Assembly: GCA_020446425.1 (NCBI GenBank)
Contig: JAGRES010000014.1
Location: 1 to 59,475 of the forward strand
Length of the DNA: 59,475 nucleotides
Direction: 5' to 3'
Origin: Sphingobium sp.
GTDB taxonomy: Bacteria > Pseudomonadota > Alphaproteobacteria > Sphingomonadales > Sphingomonadaceae
Positions 9,509 through 18,121 of this stretch are shown piece by piece (positions within the stretch are counted from its first letter, which is position 1; every line of letters starts with the position of its first letter). The translations under genes and the position numbers were made by a program. The notes under the pieces are model-generated. The model was not told where the DNA came from. It saw only the letters and a list, made by a program, of their open reading frames with translations, and did not search any database.

Positions 9509-9530
9509 TCCATATTTCTTGAAATATGGA
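9509..9530 (+). promoter_or_regulatory. ArsR operator overlapping the arsR start codon
   Basis: A perfect 22 bp palindrome: TCCATATTTC, two T, GAAATATGGA. The arsR ATG (9526-9528) lies inside the right arm. A TTTACA at 9490-9495 could be the -35 element, with the AT-rich left arm as the -10, which would place transcription start at or next to the ATG. No Shine-Dalgarno sequence precedes the ATG. This fits an autorepressed, leaderless arsR message; the promoter assignment is inferred. Confidence 0.65.
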
Positions 9531-9861
9531 ATCATCAGACGCCGTGGCCGCACTTTCGGCCCTTGCCCATGACACACGCCTTGGCCTTTTCCGTCTGCTG
9601 GTGCAGGCCGGAGATGCCGGAATGGCGGCAGGCGATATCGCCGAGCAACTGGATGTCGCGCCTTCCACCCTGTCGCATCATCTCACCCAGCTTGAGCAGG
9701 CCGGATTGATCGTCGCGCGGCGCAAGTCGCGTCATATCTTCTACGGCATCATCGTCGAGAATGTGAGCGCGCTGCTGTCTTATCTCACCGAAGAATGCTG
9801 CGCCGGACGCCCCGAGCTGTGTGGTATCGCCGCCGCGCAGGCAGATATATCCTCATGCTGA
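9526..9861 (+). CDS. arsR: ArsR-family arsenite-responsive repressor
   Basis: A 111-residue winged-helix repressor. The recognition helix is in VAPSTLSHHLTQLEQAGLI. The canonical CVC in the DNA-binding helix is absent. Instead there is a C-terminal cluster, Cys91-Cys92 and Cys99 (EECCAGRPELCG), with another Cys at the very end. This resembles the C-terminal As(III) site of Acidithiobacillus-type ArsR, though the spacing differs by one residue. It heads the arsR-aqpS-arsC operon, and a palindrome covers its start. Confidence 0.93.
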   Translation: MESSDAVAALSALAHDTRLGLFRLLVQAGDAGMAAGDIAEQLDVAPSTLSHHLTQLEQAGLIVARRKSRHIFYGIIVENVSALLSYLTEECCAGRPELCGIAAAQADISSC

Positions 9862-10559
9862 AACGCATATTGGCCGCCGAGGCGCTGGGCACATGCCTGC
9901 TGGTCGCAACCGTGGTTGGGTCCGGCATCATGGCTGAGCGACTGGCGTCGGGTAATATCGCGCTGGCGCTGCTCGGCAATACGGTGGCGACAGGGGCAGT
10001 CTTGTATGTGCTCATCTCGATATTCGCGCCAACAAGCGGAGCTCAGTTCAACCCGGCCGTCACCCTGTTCCTGGAACGCGAGCATAGCCGCATAGCCCTT
10101 ATCATCGCACAGATCGGCGGCGGCGCAGCGGGTGCCGTGCTGGCGCATGCGATGTTCGGAGAGCCGCTATACGCCGCCAGCACCCATGTTCGCGCTACCT
10201 ATGGCGAATGGCTGGGCGAGGCCGTGGCTACCTTCGGCCTGATCATGACGATTCGCCTGGCCGTAAAGCACCGCCCCGCCGCGCTCCCGGCTCTGGTGGC
10301 GGCCTGGATCACCGCAGGCTACTGGTTCACATCCTCGACCAGCTTTGCCAACCCGGCGGTTACGCTTGCGCGCACGATGACCGACAGCTTTTCCGGTATC
10401 CGCCCGCTCGATGCGCCTGCCTTTATTGCCATGCAGCTTCTGGGCGCGCTATTGGCGACACGATTCTCCGACTGGCTGACAAAGGAAGAGGCCCATGAAA
10501 GCGACCATCTGGCACAACCCGAAATGCGGCACATCGCGCAAGACGCTGGCCATTCTTGA
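9855..10559 (+). CDS. aqpS: Aquaglyceroporin of the arsenic operon (AqpS-like)
   Basis: A 234-residue MIP-family channel with six predicted membrane segments. The two NPA half-helices are present: QFNPAVTLF near residue 65 and ANPAVTLARTM near residue 170, the second with the selectivity-filter Arg. The start at 9855 overlaps the arsR stop by seven bases; an upstream in-frame start would extend across arsR and is unlikely. In Sinorhizobium, AqpS replaces an arsenite pump, letting As(III) made by ArsC leave by diffusion. No arsB or acr3 is seen here, so the same logic is inferred. Confidence 0.93.
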   Translation: MLKRILAAEALGTCLLVATVVGSGIMAERLASGNIALALLGNTVATGAVLYVLISIFAPTSGAQFNPAVTLFLEREHSRIALIIAQIGGGAAGAVLAHAMFGEPLYAASTHVRATYGEWLGEAVATFGLIMTIRLAVKHRPAALPALVAAWITAGYWFTSSTSFANPAVTLARTMTDSFSGIRPLDAPAFIAMQLLGALLATRFSDWLTKEEAHESDHLAQPEMRHIAQDAGHS

Positions 10560-10839
10560 GGAAACGCCCGGCGTCGAGGTCGAGGTAATCGAATATCTCA
10601 AGACGCCCTATACGCGTGAGAAGCTGATCCAGCTATTCAAGGATGCCGGAATGACAGCGAAAGAGGCGATCCGCCTGCGTGGAACGGACGCCGAGGAACG
10701 CGGCCTGCCGGGCATGAGCGACGAGCAGATTCTCGACGAAATGACAGCCAACTCGGCCTATGTCGGCCGACCCTTCGTCGAGACGGAAAAGGGCGTGCGC
10801 TATTGCCGCCCTCAGGAGGTAGTGCGCGAGATTTTGTGA
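10495..10839 (+). CDS. arsC: Arsenate reductase, glutaredoxin-coupled
   Basis: A 114-residue ArsC of the thioredoxin-fold, glutaredoxin-dependent type. The catalytic Cys12 is in HNPKCGTSRKTL, and conserved arginines lie in IRLRGTDAEE and YVGRPFVETEKG. It reduces arsenate to arsenite for export. Its ATG lies 65 bases inside the 3' end of aqpS in another frame, an unusually long operon overlap. No arsH follows. Confidence 0.95.
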   Translation: MKATIWHNPKCGTSRKTLAILEETPGVEVEVIEYLKTPYTREKLIQLFKDAGMTAKEAIRLRGTDAEERGLPGMSDEQILDEMTANSAYVGRPFVETEKGVRYCRPQEVVREIL

Positions 10840-10865
10840 GCGTCATCTGCGTTCACAAATAGCTC

Positions 10866-11606
10866 TCAACCGCCACGCTTTAGTCCGGGCACCAGCATCG
10901 CTACGCGGCTTTTATACGCCCGATACTCATCGCCGAAATAAGCGACCAGATCGCGCTCCTCCAGTGTGGCGCCTATCACGATATAGAGCGTCATCCCGAC
11001 AGCGAACAGCAGGTGACCCGCGGTCATCGCCGGTATCGACCAGAAAGCAAGAAGCAAGCCGAAATAGAGAGGATGCCGCACCCATTTGTACAGGAAGGGC
11101 TGAACGAATTTCGGCGGTGAAGTTTCCTGCTTCTTCCACCCCTGCCACACCTGTTGCAGGCCAAACAGCTCGAAATGATTGATGAGGAATGTGCTCAGCA
11201 GCACAATGCCCCATCCTGCGGCAAAAAGCGCCCATAGCAGCACCTGTCCTGCCTGATGCTCAACGGACCAGATAGTTGCGGGCATCGGATGCCACAACAG
11301 CATGAGCACCCACAACAGCACCGTCGTCGCGAGAACATAGACGCTTCTCTCTATCGACGCCGGGATGATCTTCGTCCACCAGCTCTTGAAACCTTGCCGC
11401 GCCATCACACTATGCTGCACAGCGAATGACAGGATAAGCGCGACATTTACGAGTGCGGCCCACCCAGCTCCGGCGCCGGGCCCGCCGCGATCAATCGTGA
11501 CGGGCATGAAAGGCAGATTCCCGACGAAAGCTATCAATATCAGGAACGTAACAAAGAAAAAGAGATAGGATATTGTACCAAATGAAAGATGGAATGTCCG
11601 TGCCAT
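10866..11606 (-). CDS. mddA: Methanethiol S-methyltransferase-like membrane protein
   Basis: A 246-residue integral membrane protein with about six hydrophobic segments. The C-terminal half has the isoprenylcysteine-methyltransferase-like motif YKWVRHPLYFGLLLAFWSIP and the later TLEERDLVAYFGDEYRAYK, features of the NnrU/MddA group. MddA uses S-adenosylmethionine to methylate methanethiol to dimethyl sulfide. The match to MddA, including the long N-terminal membrane part, is good. A neighbouring family of unknown substrate cannot be ruled out. It is monocistronic and convergent with arsC. A methionine gamma-lyase, the likely methanethiol source, is elsewhere in the window. Confidence 0.7.
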   Translation of the reverse strand: MARTFHLSFGTISYLFFFVTFLILIAFVGNLPFMPVTIDRGGPGAGAGWAALVNVALILSFAVQHSVMARQGFKSWWTKIIPASIERSVYVLATTVLLWVLMLLWHPMPATIWSVEHQAGQVLLWALFAAGWGIVLLSTFLINHFELFGLQQVWQGWKKQETSPPKFVQPFLYKWVRHPLYFGLLLAFWSIPAMTAGHLLFAVGMTLYIVIGATLEERDLVAYFGDEYRAYKSRVAMLVPGLKRGG

Positions 11607-11805
11607 AATGCTTCTCCCCCAACTCCTCGCAGCACAATATGATATGTTTTCATGTGCTTACCGACTCCGGTGGATAGCATATCTCACGATTATCCGCACG
11701 GTTTAGCCTCTCGCTCCCCTGAAACAGCCCCGTGACCCAAAACGGTAACATTTCACTGATCTAGCGGCTTGCGTGACTCGCATGATGCGAGTTAGCATCT
11801 GCAGC

Positions 11806-12555
11806 ATGAGCAAAGATTTGAAACTTGCGACAATCGCTGTCTACTCGCTGAAAGGCGGGGTCGGCAAAACCACCTTCGCCGTCAACCTCGCTTGGGCGGC
11901 CGCTAAAAGGAGCTCAAGGCGCACCCTGCTCTGGGATCTTGACCCGCAGGCGGCGGCCACATGGATGCTGTCCGCCAACATGAAGGGTCGCGACGAAGCA
12001 CAAGCCATCTTCAGCAAAGATGTCGATATCGAGTCGCTGATTCGTCCATCCACCATCGAGGGGATAGACCTGATCGCGGCGGATACGTCGTTGCGCGGCT
12101 TGGACCGGCTGTTCTTCGAGCTGGGCAAGAAAAAGCGGCTGGCCAAGCTGACCGAGAGCCTTGCCAAGAAATATGACCGCATCATCCTCGATTGCCCGCC
12201 GGGATTGACCGAAACCAGCGAGCAGGTGCTGCGCGCCGCTGACATCGTGATCGTTCCCGTCATCCCCTCGCCGTTGTCGCAGCGGGCGCTGGGCGAGGTC
12301 GCCCGTTATCTGGTGCAGAATGACGGCAGCCACGCGCCGATATTGCCGGTCTATTCTATGGTGGATCGCAGACGCAAACTGCACCGCGAAACGCTGGAGC
12401 AGAACAAGAACTGGCCCGTAATACCCATGGCCAGCGCCGTCGAGCAGATGTCAGCGCGGCGCAAGCCCATCGGCGAATTCGCGGGCAGCGTTCCCGCCGC
12501 CAAGCAGTTCAACTTCCTGTGGCAGGCGATAGAAAAGCGGCTGGCGAAGCGCTAA
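11806..12555 (+). CDS. Orphan ParA-family ATPase
   Basis: A 249-residue ParA/MinD-type P-loop ATPase. The deviant Walker A motif is SLKGGVGKTTFAVNLAW near residue 14. Walker A' is in LWDLDPQAAATWML, and Walker B is in YDRIILDCPPGLTE. The ATG at 11806 (MSKDLKLATIAV) is chosen over an upstream GTG at 11773, whose extra residues are not family-like. There is no parB, DNA-binding domain or partition site beside it, so it is not an obvious segregation pair. It may position a cellular cargo or control polysaccharide or cell-envelope processes, but the role is unknown. Confidence 0.85.
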   Translation: MSKDLKLATIAVYSLKGGVGKTTFAVNLAWAAAKRSSRRTLLWDLDPQAAATWMLSANMKGRDEAQAIFSKDVDIESLIRPSTIEGIDLIAADTSLRGLDRLFFELGKKKRLAKLTESLAKKYDRIILDCPPGLTETSEQVLRAADIVIVPVIPSPLSQRALGEVARYLVQNDGSHAPILPVYSMVDRRRKLHRETLEQNKNWPVIPMASAVEQMSARRKPIGEFAGSVPAAKQFNFLWQAIEKRLAKR

Positions 12556-12666
12556 GCCCACACGCTGCCTGCCTATTATCGGGAGGTACAATGCCCCTTA
12601 TTATCCAATCTTTAAAATATCCTGCCTTACATTCTGCGGTCATAATTTGCCGAGAGAAGTAAGCCC

Positions 12667-14475
12667 ATGCCTGCATCGTCGAACTCCAAGGGAACCGGTC
12701 TGAACAGCATTCCGGTCCGCTTCGGACTAATGTCAGCGGTGTTCATGGTTCTGGTAGCAGGCGCGGAATATGCGCTTCTCAAACCGCATTTCGATGCTGA
12801 ACTCTATTCCGCCACTATCGCACTAGCCGGAATAGCGTTGATAATTCCGCCTATTATCACTTTTCTGGCGGCCAACAAGCTGGCCGGGATGATCCGGGCT
12901 TTGCGCGCCAGCACAGAGGCCATCATCGAAGGCGATATCGACAGCCCTGTGGATGTTGACTGCGCCTGTGAAGTGGGAGGCCTCGCCGACAGCTTCCGGG
13001 CGATGGTCGCGCGGCTCAATGCCAATATCCTGCGGATGAACGTACTGGCCTACACCGATTCGGTAACCGGACTGCCAAACCGCTCCGTCATCAACCATAT
13101 AATCTCGCTCTCCAGAGAGCAGAACATGACGGAATGCGTGGGCGCGATGATGTTCATCGACCTGGACGGGTTCAAGCGCGTGAACGACACCTTCGGGCAC
13201 GACATAGGGGATGAATTGCTGAGAGAGGTCAGCACGCGCATACTCGGCAGCGGCTTCGGCCTGACGCGTGCCGATATAGACAGCTGCACCACGACATTCG
13301 GCGAATTATGCACCAGTTGCCCCACCAAGCTGGTACTGGCGCGATTTGCAGGCGACGAGTTCCTGGTCATCCTGCCAAAGAGCTTGTGCAATACAAACCT
13401 TGAAGACCATGCCTCAAAAATTATCGAGAGCATTTCGCAAACCATCACCATTCAGGGCCATGAAATTCATATCGGCGCCAGCGTCGGCATTGCGGTCCGG
13501 TCCGACGATACAGGCGATCTCGAAGATCTTTTGATCCACTCGGATATCGCGATGTATGCCGCCAAGGAAAACGGCAAGAATGGGTACAGGTTCTTTGACC
13601 GCTCACTGAAAGACAAGGTCGATGAGCGCGCCTGCATAGAGGCCGATCTCCATCAGGCAATCGCATCGGACGAACTCACCCTGCACTTTCAGCCTAAAGT
13701 CGATGCGCGGACCATGGAAATGAAAGGGGTTGAGGCACTCGCCCGATGGCAACACCCCAGCCGGGGGATGATTTCGCCGGAGACATTTATCGGGATCGCC
13801 GAACAGAGCGGCCTCATGGTGCCGCTGGGCGACAGCATATTGCGTATGGCGGCCATGCAGATGCGCAACTGGCTCGACAGGGGCCTGGAAATACCCGTGG
13901 CCGTCAATGTTTCCGCCGTGCAATTTGAGCAGCCGAAACTGTCCAGCACCGTTCTGGACATTCTGGCCGCATATCAGGTTCCGCCATCGCTTTTATGCCT
14001 GGAAATCACGGAAACCGTGGCGATGTCCAGCTTCACTCAAACCAATGAGCGTATCGAACAGCTGCGCGCCGCTGGCATCAGTATATCTATCGACGATTTC
14101 GGTACCGGCTATTCCAACCTGTCACAGCTCGCGCGGCTCGAATTTGACTCCATCAAGATTGATCGCTCACTCGTTGCCGGTATCGGCGTCAATGCCAAAA
14201 GCGAAACGATGCTGAAAGCCATTGTCGGCATGGCCCGCGCTCTGGGGCATAATGTTATTGCCGAAGGAATAGAGACGGCTGAACAGCTCCATTTCCTGGC
14301 GCGGATCGGATGCGATCAGCTTCAGGGGTTCATGCTCGGCAAACCCATGCCGGCCGCCGAAGTAGATAGCTGGAGCATCGACGAGATTGTCGACCCAGTC
14401 GGAGCCATCATCGACAATCTGGGTGATAGGATACATGGCGCGGAGCCCCCAGTAGCGATACGAGCAGCAGGCTAA
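12667..14475 (+). CDS. Membrane GGDEF-EAL cyclic-di-GMP protein
   Basis: A 602-residue protein. Two transmembrane helices (about residues 18-38 and 48-70) are followed by a HAMP-like stretch (about 71-125), a GGDEF domain (about 130-315) and an EAL domain (about 325-575). The GGDEF signature reads AGDEF (ARFAGDEFLVILP), a tolerated variant, so cyclase activity is possible but uncertain. The EAL domain keeps EALARWQHP, EITETVAM, IDDFGTGYSNLSQL, KIDRSL, IAEGIET and QGFMLGKPMP, so phosphodiesterase activity is likely. The GGDEF domain carries a short Cys-containing insert (DSCTTTFGELCTSC) just before the signature. Confidence 0.93.
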   Translation: MPASSNSKGTGLNSIPVRFGLMSAVFMVLVAGAEYALLKPHFDAELYSATIALAGIALIIPPIITFLAANKLAGMIRALRASTEAIIEGDIDSPVDVDCACEVGGLADSFRAMVARLNANILRMNVLAYTDSVTGLPNRSVINHIISLSREQNMTECVGAMMFIDLDGFKRVNDTFGHDIGDELLREVSTRILGSGFGLTRADIDSCTTTFGELCTSCPTKLVLARFAGDEFLVILPKSLCNTNLEDHASKIIESISQTITIQGHEIHIGASVGIAVRSDDTGDLEDLLIHSDIAMYAAKENGKNGYRFFDRSLKDKVDERACIEADLHQAIASDELTLHFQPKVDARTMEMKGVEALARWQHPSRGMISPETFIGIAEQSGLMVPLGDSILRMAAMQMRNWLDRGLEIPVAVNVSAVQFEQPKLSSTVLDILAAYQVPPSLLCLEITETVAMSSFTQTNERIEQLRAAGISISIDDFGTGYSNLSQLARLEFDSIKIDRSLVAGIGVNAKSETMLKAIVGMARALGHNVIAEGIETAEQLHFLARIGCDQLQGFMLGKPMPAAEVDSWSIDEIVDPVGAIIDNLGDRIHGAEPPVAIRAAG

Positions 14476-14490
14476 ATGGCCTCATAAGAA

Positions 14491-14522
14491 AATCCCCCTC
14501 AGGCACAGGCCCAAGGGGGATT
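14491..14522 (-). terminator. Terminator after rplA
   Basis: AATCCCCCT (14491-14499) pairs with AGGGGGATT (14514-14522). On the minus strand, the direction of rplA, the stem is followed by TTTTC. The same hairpin lies after the convergent GGDEF-EAL gene and may serve both. Confidence 0.6.
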
Positions 14523-14564
14523 GCTAATTCATGGCAGCGGGTTCACGCCCCGCCGCTTGTTCGA

Positions 14565-15269
14565 TCAGGCGCCGACGGCTTCGGCCTCGGCCACGTCCAC
14601 CTTCACGCCCGGCCCCATCGAGGACGACAGAGCGATCTTGCGGACATATTTGCCCTTGGAGCCCGAGGGCTTCGCCTTGACGATGGCGTCCATGAACGCA
14701 TCGAAATTCTTGCGCAGGTCGGCTTCGGAGAAGCTCGCCTTGCCAAGACCGGCGTGGATGATGCCCGCCTTTTCGACGCGGAATTCGATCTGACCGCCCT
14801 TGGCAGCTTTTACCGCTTCACCAACATTGGGCGTGACCGTGCCGAGCTTCGGGTTCGGCATCAGGCCCTTGGGGCCCAGAACCTTACCGAGACGGCCGAC
14901 GAGGCCCATCATGTCGGGCGTGGCGATCACGCGTTCGAAGTCGATAGTGCCGCCCTGAATGGTTTCCAGCAGGTCCTCGGCGCCCACAACGTCCGCACCG
15001 GCCGCCTTGGCTTCTTCGGCCTTGTCGGCGCGTGCGAACACGGCGACGCGCACAGTCTTGCCCGTACCGGCCGGCAGGGTGACGACACCGCGCACCATCT
15101 GATCGGCGTGACGCGGGTCAACGCCTAGGTTCATTGCGACTTCGATGGTTTCATCGAACTTGGCGGTCGCGTTACTCTTGATCAGCGCAATCGCCTCGTC
15201 AATGCCGTGCAGCTTGTCACGGTCGACAGCGGTGGCGAGAGCCTTTGCTTTCTTGCTGAGTTTCACCAT
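14565..15269 (-). CDS. rplA: 50S ribosomal protein L1
   Basis: A 234-residue L1 (uL1). It starts [11 protein letters not shown], with the two-domain marks [20 protein letters not shown], the [20 protein letters not shown] loop and the C-terminal [13 protein letters not shown]1 binds 23S rRNA at the stalk and in many bacteria represses the L11-L1 message. It follows rplK by 3 bp. Confidence 0.98.
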   Translation of the reverse strand: MVKLSKKAKALATAVDRDKLHGIDEAIALIKSNATAKFDETIEVAMNLGVDPRHADQMVRGVVTLPAGTGKTVRVAVFARADKAEEAKAAGADVVGAEDLLETIQGGTIDFERVIATPDMMGLVGRLGKVLGPKGLMPNPKLGTVTPNVGEAVKAAKGGQIEFRVEKAGIIHAGLGKASFSEADLRKNFDAFMDAIVKAKPSGSKGKYVRKIALSSSMGPGVKVDVAEAEAVGA

Positions 15270-15272
15270 CTC

Positions 15273-15704
15273 TTAGCCCTCCACCACGGTGAGGCCCATC
15301 GCGATTGCGGAGCCTTCGATGATCTTCGTTGCCGCTTCAATGTCGTTGGCATTGAGGTCGGGCATCTTCACCTGCGCGATTTCGGCAAGCTGCGAGCGCT
15401 TGATCGACCCTGCGGAAACCTTGCCCGGCTCTTTAGAACCCGACTTCAGGTTGATCGCCTTCTTGATGAGGAAGGACGCGGGCGGAGTTTTCGTCTCGAA
15501 CGTAAAGCTGCGATCGGCGTAGACAGTGATCTTCGTCGGGATCGGCGTGTTCTTTTCGAGGCCATCGGTCGCCGCGTTGAACGCCTTGCAGAATTCCATG
15601 ATGTTGACGCCGCGCTGACCCAGTGCAGGGCCGATCGGCGGAGACGGATTGGCGGTACCAGCCGGCACCTGCAGATTGATATAACCTGCGATTTTCTTAG
15701 CCAT
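15273..15704 (-). CDS. rplK: 50S ribosomal protein L11
   Basis: A 143-residue L11 (uL11) with the proline-rich start [20 protein letters not shown] followed by [17 protein letters not shown]. The C-terminal RNA-binding domain ([22 protein letters not shown], shortened here) contacts the GTPase centre. It is preceded by a 136-base leader after nusG that contains short inverted repeats (a GGAG/CTCC pair around the GGGCCC at about 15791-15820 on the minus strand). This leader might be the L1 autoregulation site, but I cannot establish that by eye. Confidence 0.98.
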   Translation of the reverse strand: MAKKIAGYINLQVPAGTANPSPPIGPALGQRGVNIMEFCKAFNAATDGLEKNTPIPTKITVYADRSFTFETKTPPASFLIKKAINLKSGSKEPGKVSAGSIKRSQLAEIAQVKMPDLNANDIEAATKIIEGSAIAMGLTVVEG

Positions 15705-15840
15705 GTTTCACTCACTCTATAGTTGAGCCGCCGCGTGTCGCCACACCTTGGCCCGGTTCAAGTTTAGCGGTATTGACGGAGAGCTTGTGGGCCCTCCTCC
15801 CGCGCTTATCTCCGGCTGTTACCCCGGAAATTCCTTCAAA

Positions 15841-16377
15841 TCACTTTACCAGTTCAACGTCCTCAAAGCCCAGCTCCAGCGGCGTGGCGCGCCCGAAGAT
15901 GGAAATGGACACCTTGACCCGGTTCTTGTCGAAATCCAGTTCCTCGACCGTGCCGGTGAAGCTTGCGAAGTTGCCGCTCGTCACCTTGACCGTGTCGCCG
16001 ATCTCGTAATTCACGCTGATCTTCTGCTTCGGCGCGGCAGCAGCCTCTTCCTTGGTGTTGAGGATGCGCGCGGCTTCGGCTTCGCTGATCGGCTGCGGCT
16101 TGCCCGAAGATCCCAAAAATCCGGTTACCTTCGGCGTGTTTTTGACGAGGTGGTAAACGTCGTCGTTCATGCTCAGCTTGGCGAGCACATAGCCGGGGAA
16201 GAATTTGCGCTCCGACTGCACCTTCTTGCCGCGGCGAACCTCGGTCACGGTTTCGGTGGGCACCTCGACCTCTTCGACCAGTTGCGACAGGCCCATGCGC
16301 TCGGCTTCGGACAGGATCGATTCGCGAACCTTGTTCTCGAAACCCGAATAGGCATGAATGATGTACCAGCGCGCCAT
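15841..16377 (-). CDS. nusG: Transcription termination/antitermination protein NusG
   Basis: A 178-residue NusG starting [19 protein letters not shown]. An ATG seven codons upstream is less likely. It has the NGN domain (about 1-115, with [20 protein letters not shown]) and a C-terminal KOW domain ([20 protein letters not shown]). It couples RNA polymerase to Rho or the ribosome. It lies in the classic tRNA-Trp-secE-nusG-rplK-rplA order. Confidence 0.97.
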   Translation of the reverse strand: MARWYIIHAYSGFENKVRESILSEAERMGLSQLVEEVEVPTETVTEVRRGKKVQSERKFFPGYVLAKLSMNDDVYHLVKNTPKVTGFLGSSGKPQPISEAEAARILNTKEEAAAAPKQKISVNYEIGDTVKVTSGNFASFTGTVEELDFDKNRVKVSISIFGRATPLELGFEDVELVK

Positions 16378-16410
16378 ATATCGTTCCAAAATCCTCAAAT
16401 AAGCCGTTCG

Positions 16411-16614
16411 TTACTGGCCTTGAGCCAGCGAGAGCAGCATGCGGACGACCCATCCGAAGAAAGAGTCGGTCCCGAAGAAGAAGAGGCCGAGCAGCGTGGT
16501 CATGATGACGACCATCACCGCCGTCATCATCGTTTCGCGGCCCGTGGGCCACACGATCTTCGATGCTTCCTGGCGGACCTGGCGAACAAATTCACCGGGG
16601 GATGTCTTGGCCAC
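16411..16614 (-). CDS. secE: Preprotein translocase subunit SecE
   Basis: A 67-residue single-span SecE. The conserved FVRQVRQEASKIVWPTGRET stretch precedes one membrane helix (about residues 28-60). It is part of the SecYEG channel. The likely start is the GTG at 16614 (VAKTSPGEF); a TTG three codons upstream is an alternative. nusG lies 33 bp downstream. Confidence 0.94.
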   Translation of the reverse strand: MAKTSPGEFVRQVRQEASKIVWPTGRETMMTAVMVVIMTTLLGLFFFGTDSFFGWVVRMLLSLAQGQ

Positions 16615-16749
16615 GCTTTTCAATCCAATTCTAAAACAGCACAAACCGCGAAGCGACAAGACTCCCTCCGGCCCTTGCCGGATAGGAGTCGCCACTCCGC
16701 GACCAATTCGACGCCGCCCATAGCCGCGCATTCGAAAATGCGCAAGTTT

Positions 16750-16825
16750 TGGCAGGAGTGGAGGGATTCGAACCCCCGGCATTCGGTTTTGGAGACCGAC
16801 GCTCTACCAGCTGAGCTACACTCCT
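16750..16825 (-). tRNA. tRNA-Trp (CCA anticodon)
   Basis: A 76-nt cloverleaf on the minus strand with a seven-base acceptor stem (AGGAGTG... CACTCCT), a D arm with AGCTCAGCTGGTAGAGC, anticodon CCA in CTCCAAA, T arm GGTTCGAATCC, and an encoded 3' CCA. Its position just ahead of secE matches the usual bacterial order. Confidence 0.98.
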
Positions 16826-16952
16826 GTGCGGCGAAGGCGCTGGCATTAGCTTCCCCCGTCACCAAGTGCAAGCGATGAGTTGGGCAATATTGGCGCATAT
16901 TCCCGGCAAATGAGGCTTGGAGCTGCGGGCCAGCTCTGCCAGATAGAATGTT

Positions 16953-17675
16953 ATGCCCATCCCGCCGTTACTGCTTCTGCGCGCCTATGCCATCGGCATC
17001 TTCCCGATGGCGGACGACCGCAACGCCGACAAGGTCTATTGGGTGGAGCCTAAAAAGCGTGCAATCCTGCCCCTCGATCAGTTTCACCTGTCACGCTCGC
17101 TCGCAAAAACGATAAAATCCAATTACTTCCGGGTCAGTGTGAATGAAGATTTTGAGGCGGTCGTGCGCCTGTGCGCGCAGGCGGCGCCGGATCGCCCGAC
17201 AACATGGATCAACCACGAAATCGAGGAAAGCTATGCCCAGTTGCACCGGCTGGGGTTTGCCCACAGTGTGGAATGCTGGGAAGAAGGAGCGCTAGTCGGT
17301 GGATTATACGGCGTTTCCCTGGGCCGCGCCTTCTTTGGCGAGAGCATGTTCTCGCGCCGCACCGATGCATCGAAGATTGCGCTGGCATGGCTGGTGGCGC
17401 GCATGCGGCTGGGCGGCTGCACCTTGCTCGACTGCCAGTTCATGACGGATCACCTGCGCTCACTCGGCGCGGTGGAAATCGCGCATCGCGATTATTGCGG
17501 ATTGCTGGACGCGGCGCTTTCCGACGTTTCGCTGGACGACGAATCGGCGCTGTTATCCGCCGGCCCCGGCTCAGAGGCAGAGCGCGCCTTTGCGCCAGAC
17601 CTGTCCGAAGCCTTGAGCGTATCCGGTCCGGTCTCGGGCCAGTTCATTGCGCAGCTTTTGACCCAGACATCGTAA
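16953..17675 (+). CDS. aat: Leucyl/phenylalanyl-tRNA-protein transferase
   Basis: A 240-residue Aat, which adds Leu or Phe to proteins with N-terminal Arg or Lys, marking them for ClpS/ClpAP. Family marks are LLRAYAIGIFPMADD near the start, GLYGVSLGRAFFGESMFS, ASKIALAWLV and LLDCQFMTDHLRSLGA. The C-terminal 60 residues, ending IAQLLTQTS, lie antisense to the end of the DUF2155 gene (184 bp overlap). A second N-degron transferase (bpt) lies about 6 kb away. Confidence 0.95.
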   Translation: MPIPPLLLLRAYAIGIFPMADDRNADKVYWVEPKKRAILPLDQFHLSRSLAKTIKSNYFRVSVNEDFEAVVRLCAQAAPDRPTTWINHEIEESYAQLHRLGFAHSVECWEEGALVGGLYGVSLGRAFFGESMFSRRTDASKIALAWLVARMRLGGCTLLDCQFMTDHLRSLGAVEIAHRDYCGLLDAALSDVSLDDESALLSAGPGSEAERAFAPDLSEALSVSGPVSGQFIAQLLTQTS

Positions 17676-18121
17676 ATCGGGTGTTCGACCACATTGCGTT
17701 CCGGGCGTTCCTTGAACAGCCAGCCCGAAAAAATGCGCGTCCATTTTTCGTCCTTGGGCGTCTGCACGTCGAGCTGCACGAATGCTCCGGTTTCCTGGAT
17801 ATTCTCCCAAGGCGCCGTGGTTTCGCAGGCACGCAGCCGCACAATCGCCGCTCCGACGCGCAGCGCCTCGCCCGGCTTCATCTTCAGGTCGCGCGTCTCA
17901 CCATTCCGCTTGTTTAGCAGGGCAATCACTGCCTCGCGCTGAGCCATCGGCGTCGCGCCGCTCTGGTCGGCGGCGGACATGGCAATCGGCCCCGCATCCG
18001 CCTCGGCTATGGGCGCGGAACTATTGCCTTGGGGAAGTTTACCGGAATCGCCGCAAGCCTGCGCCAGAAAGGGCAGCGCCAAGGCAGCGATAATCCTGCT
18101 GTTCACGCGTCGGGCGTCCAC
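17492..18121 (-). CDS. DUF2155 domain protein, probable lipoprotein or secreted
   Basis: A 209-residue protein. A hydrophobic N-terminus (IIAALALPFLAQACGDSG) ends at a cysteine, although the lipobox is not canonical. The DUF2155 core (about residues 80-157) contains RLRACETTAPWENIQETGAFVQ and IFSGWLFKERPERNVVEHPIYDVWVKSC. The two Cys may pair. The tail is low-complexity, Ser/Glu-rich, and lies entirely antisense to the end of aat. Function is unknown. The gene is near-universal in alphaproteobacteria next to aat and the complex I accessory gene, and its start overlaps the stop of the latter. Confidence 0.85.
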   Translation of the reverse strand: MDARRVNSRIIAALALPFLAQACGDSGKLPQGNSSAPIAEADAGPIAMSAADQSGATPMAQREAVIALLNKRNGETRDLKMKPGEALRVGAAIVRLRACETTAPWENIQETGAFVQLDVQTPKDEKWTRIFSGWLFKERPERNVVEHPIYDVWVKSCAMNWPETGPDTLKASDRSGAKARSASEPGPADNSADSSSSETSESAASSNPQ

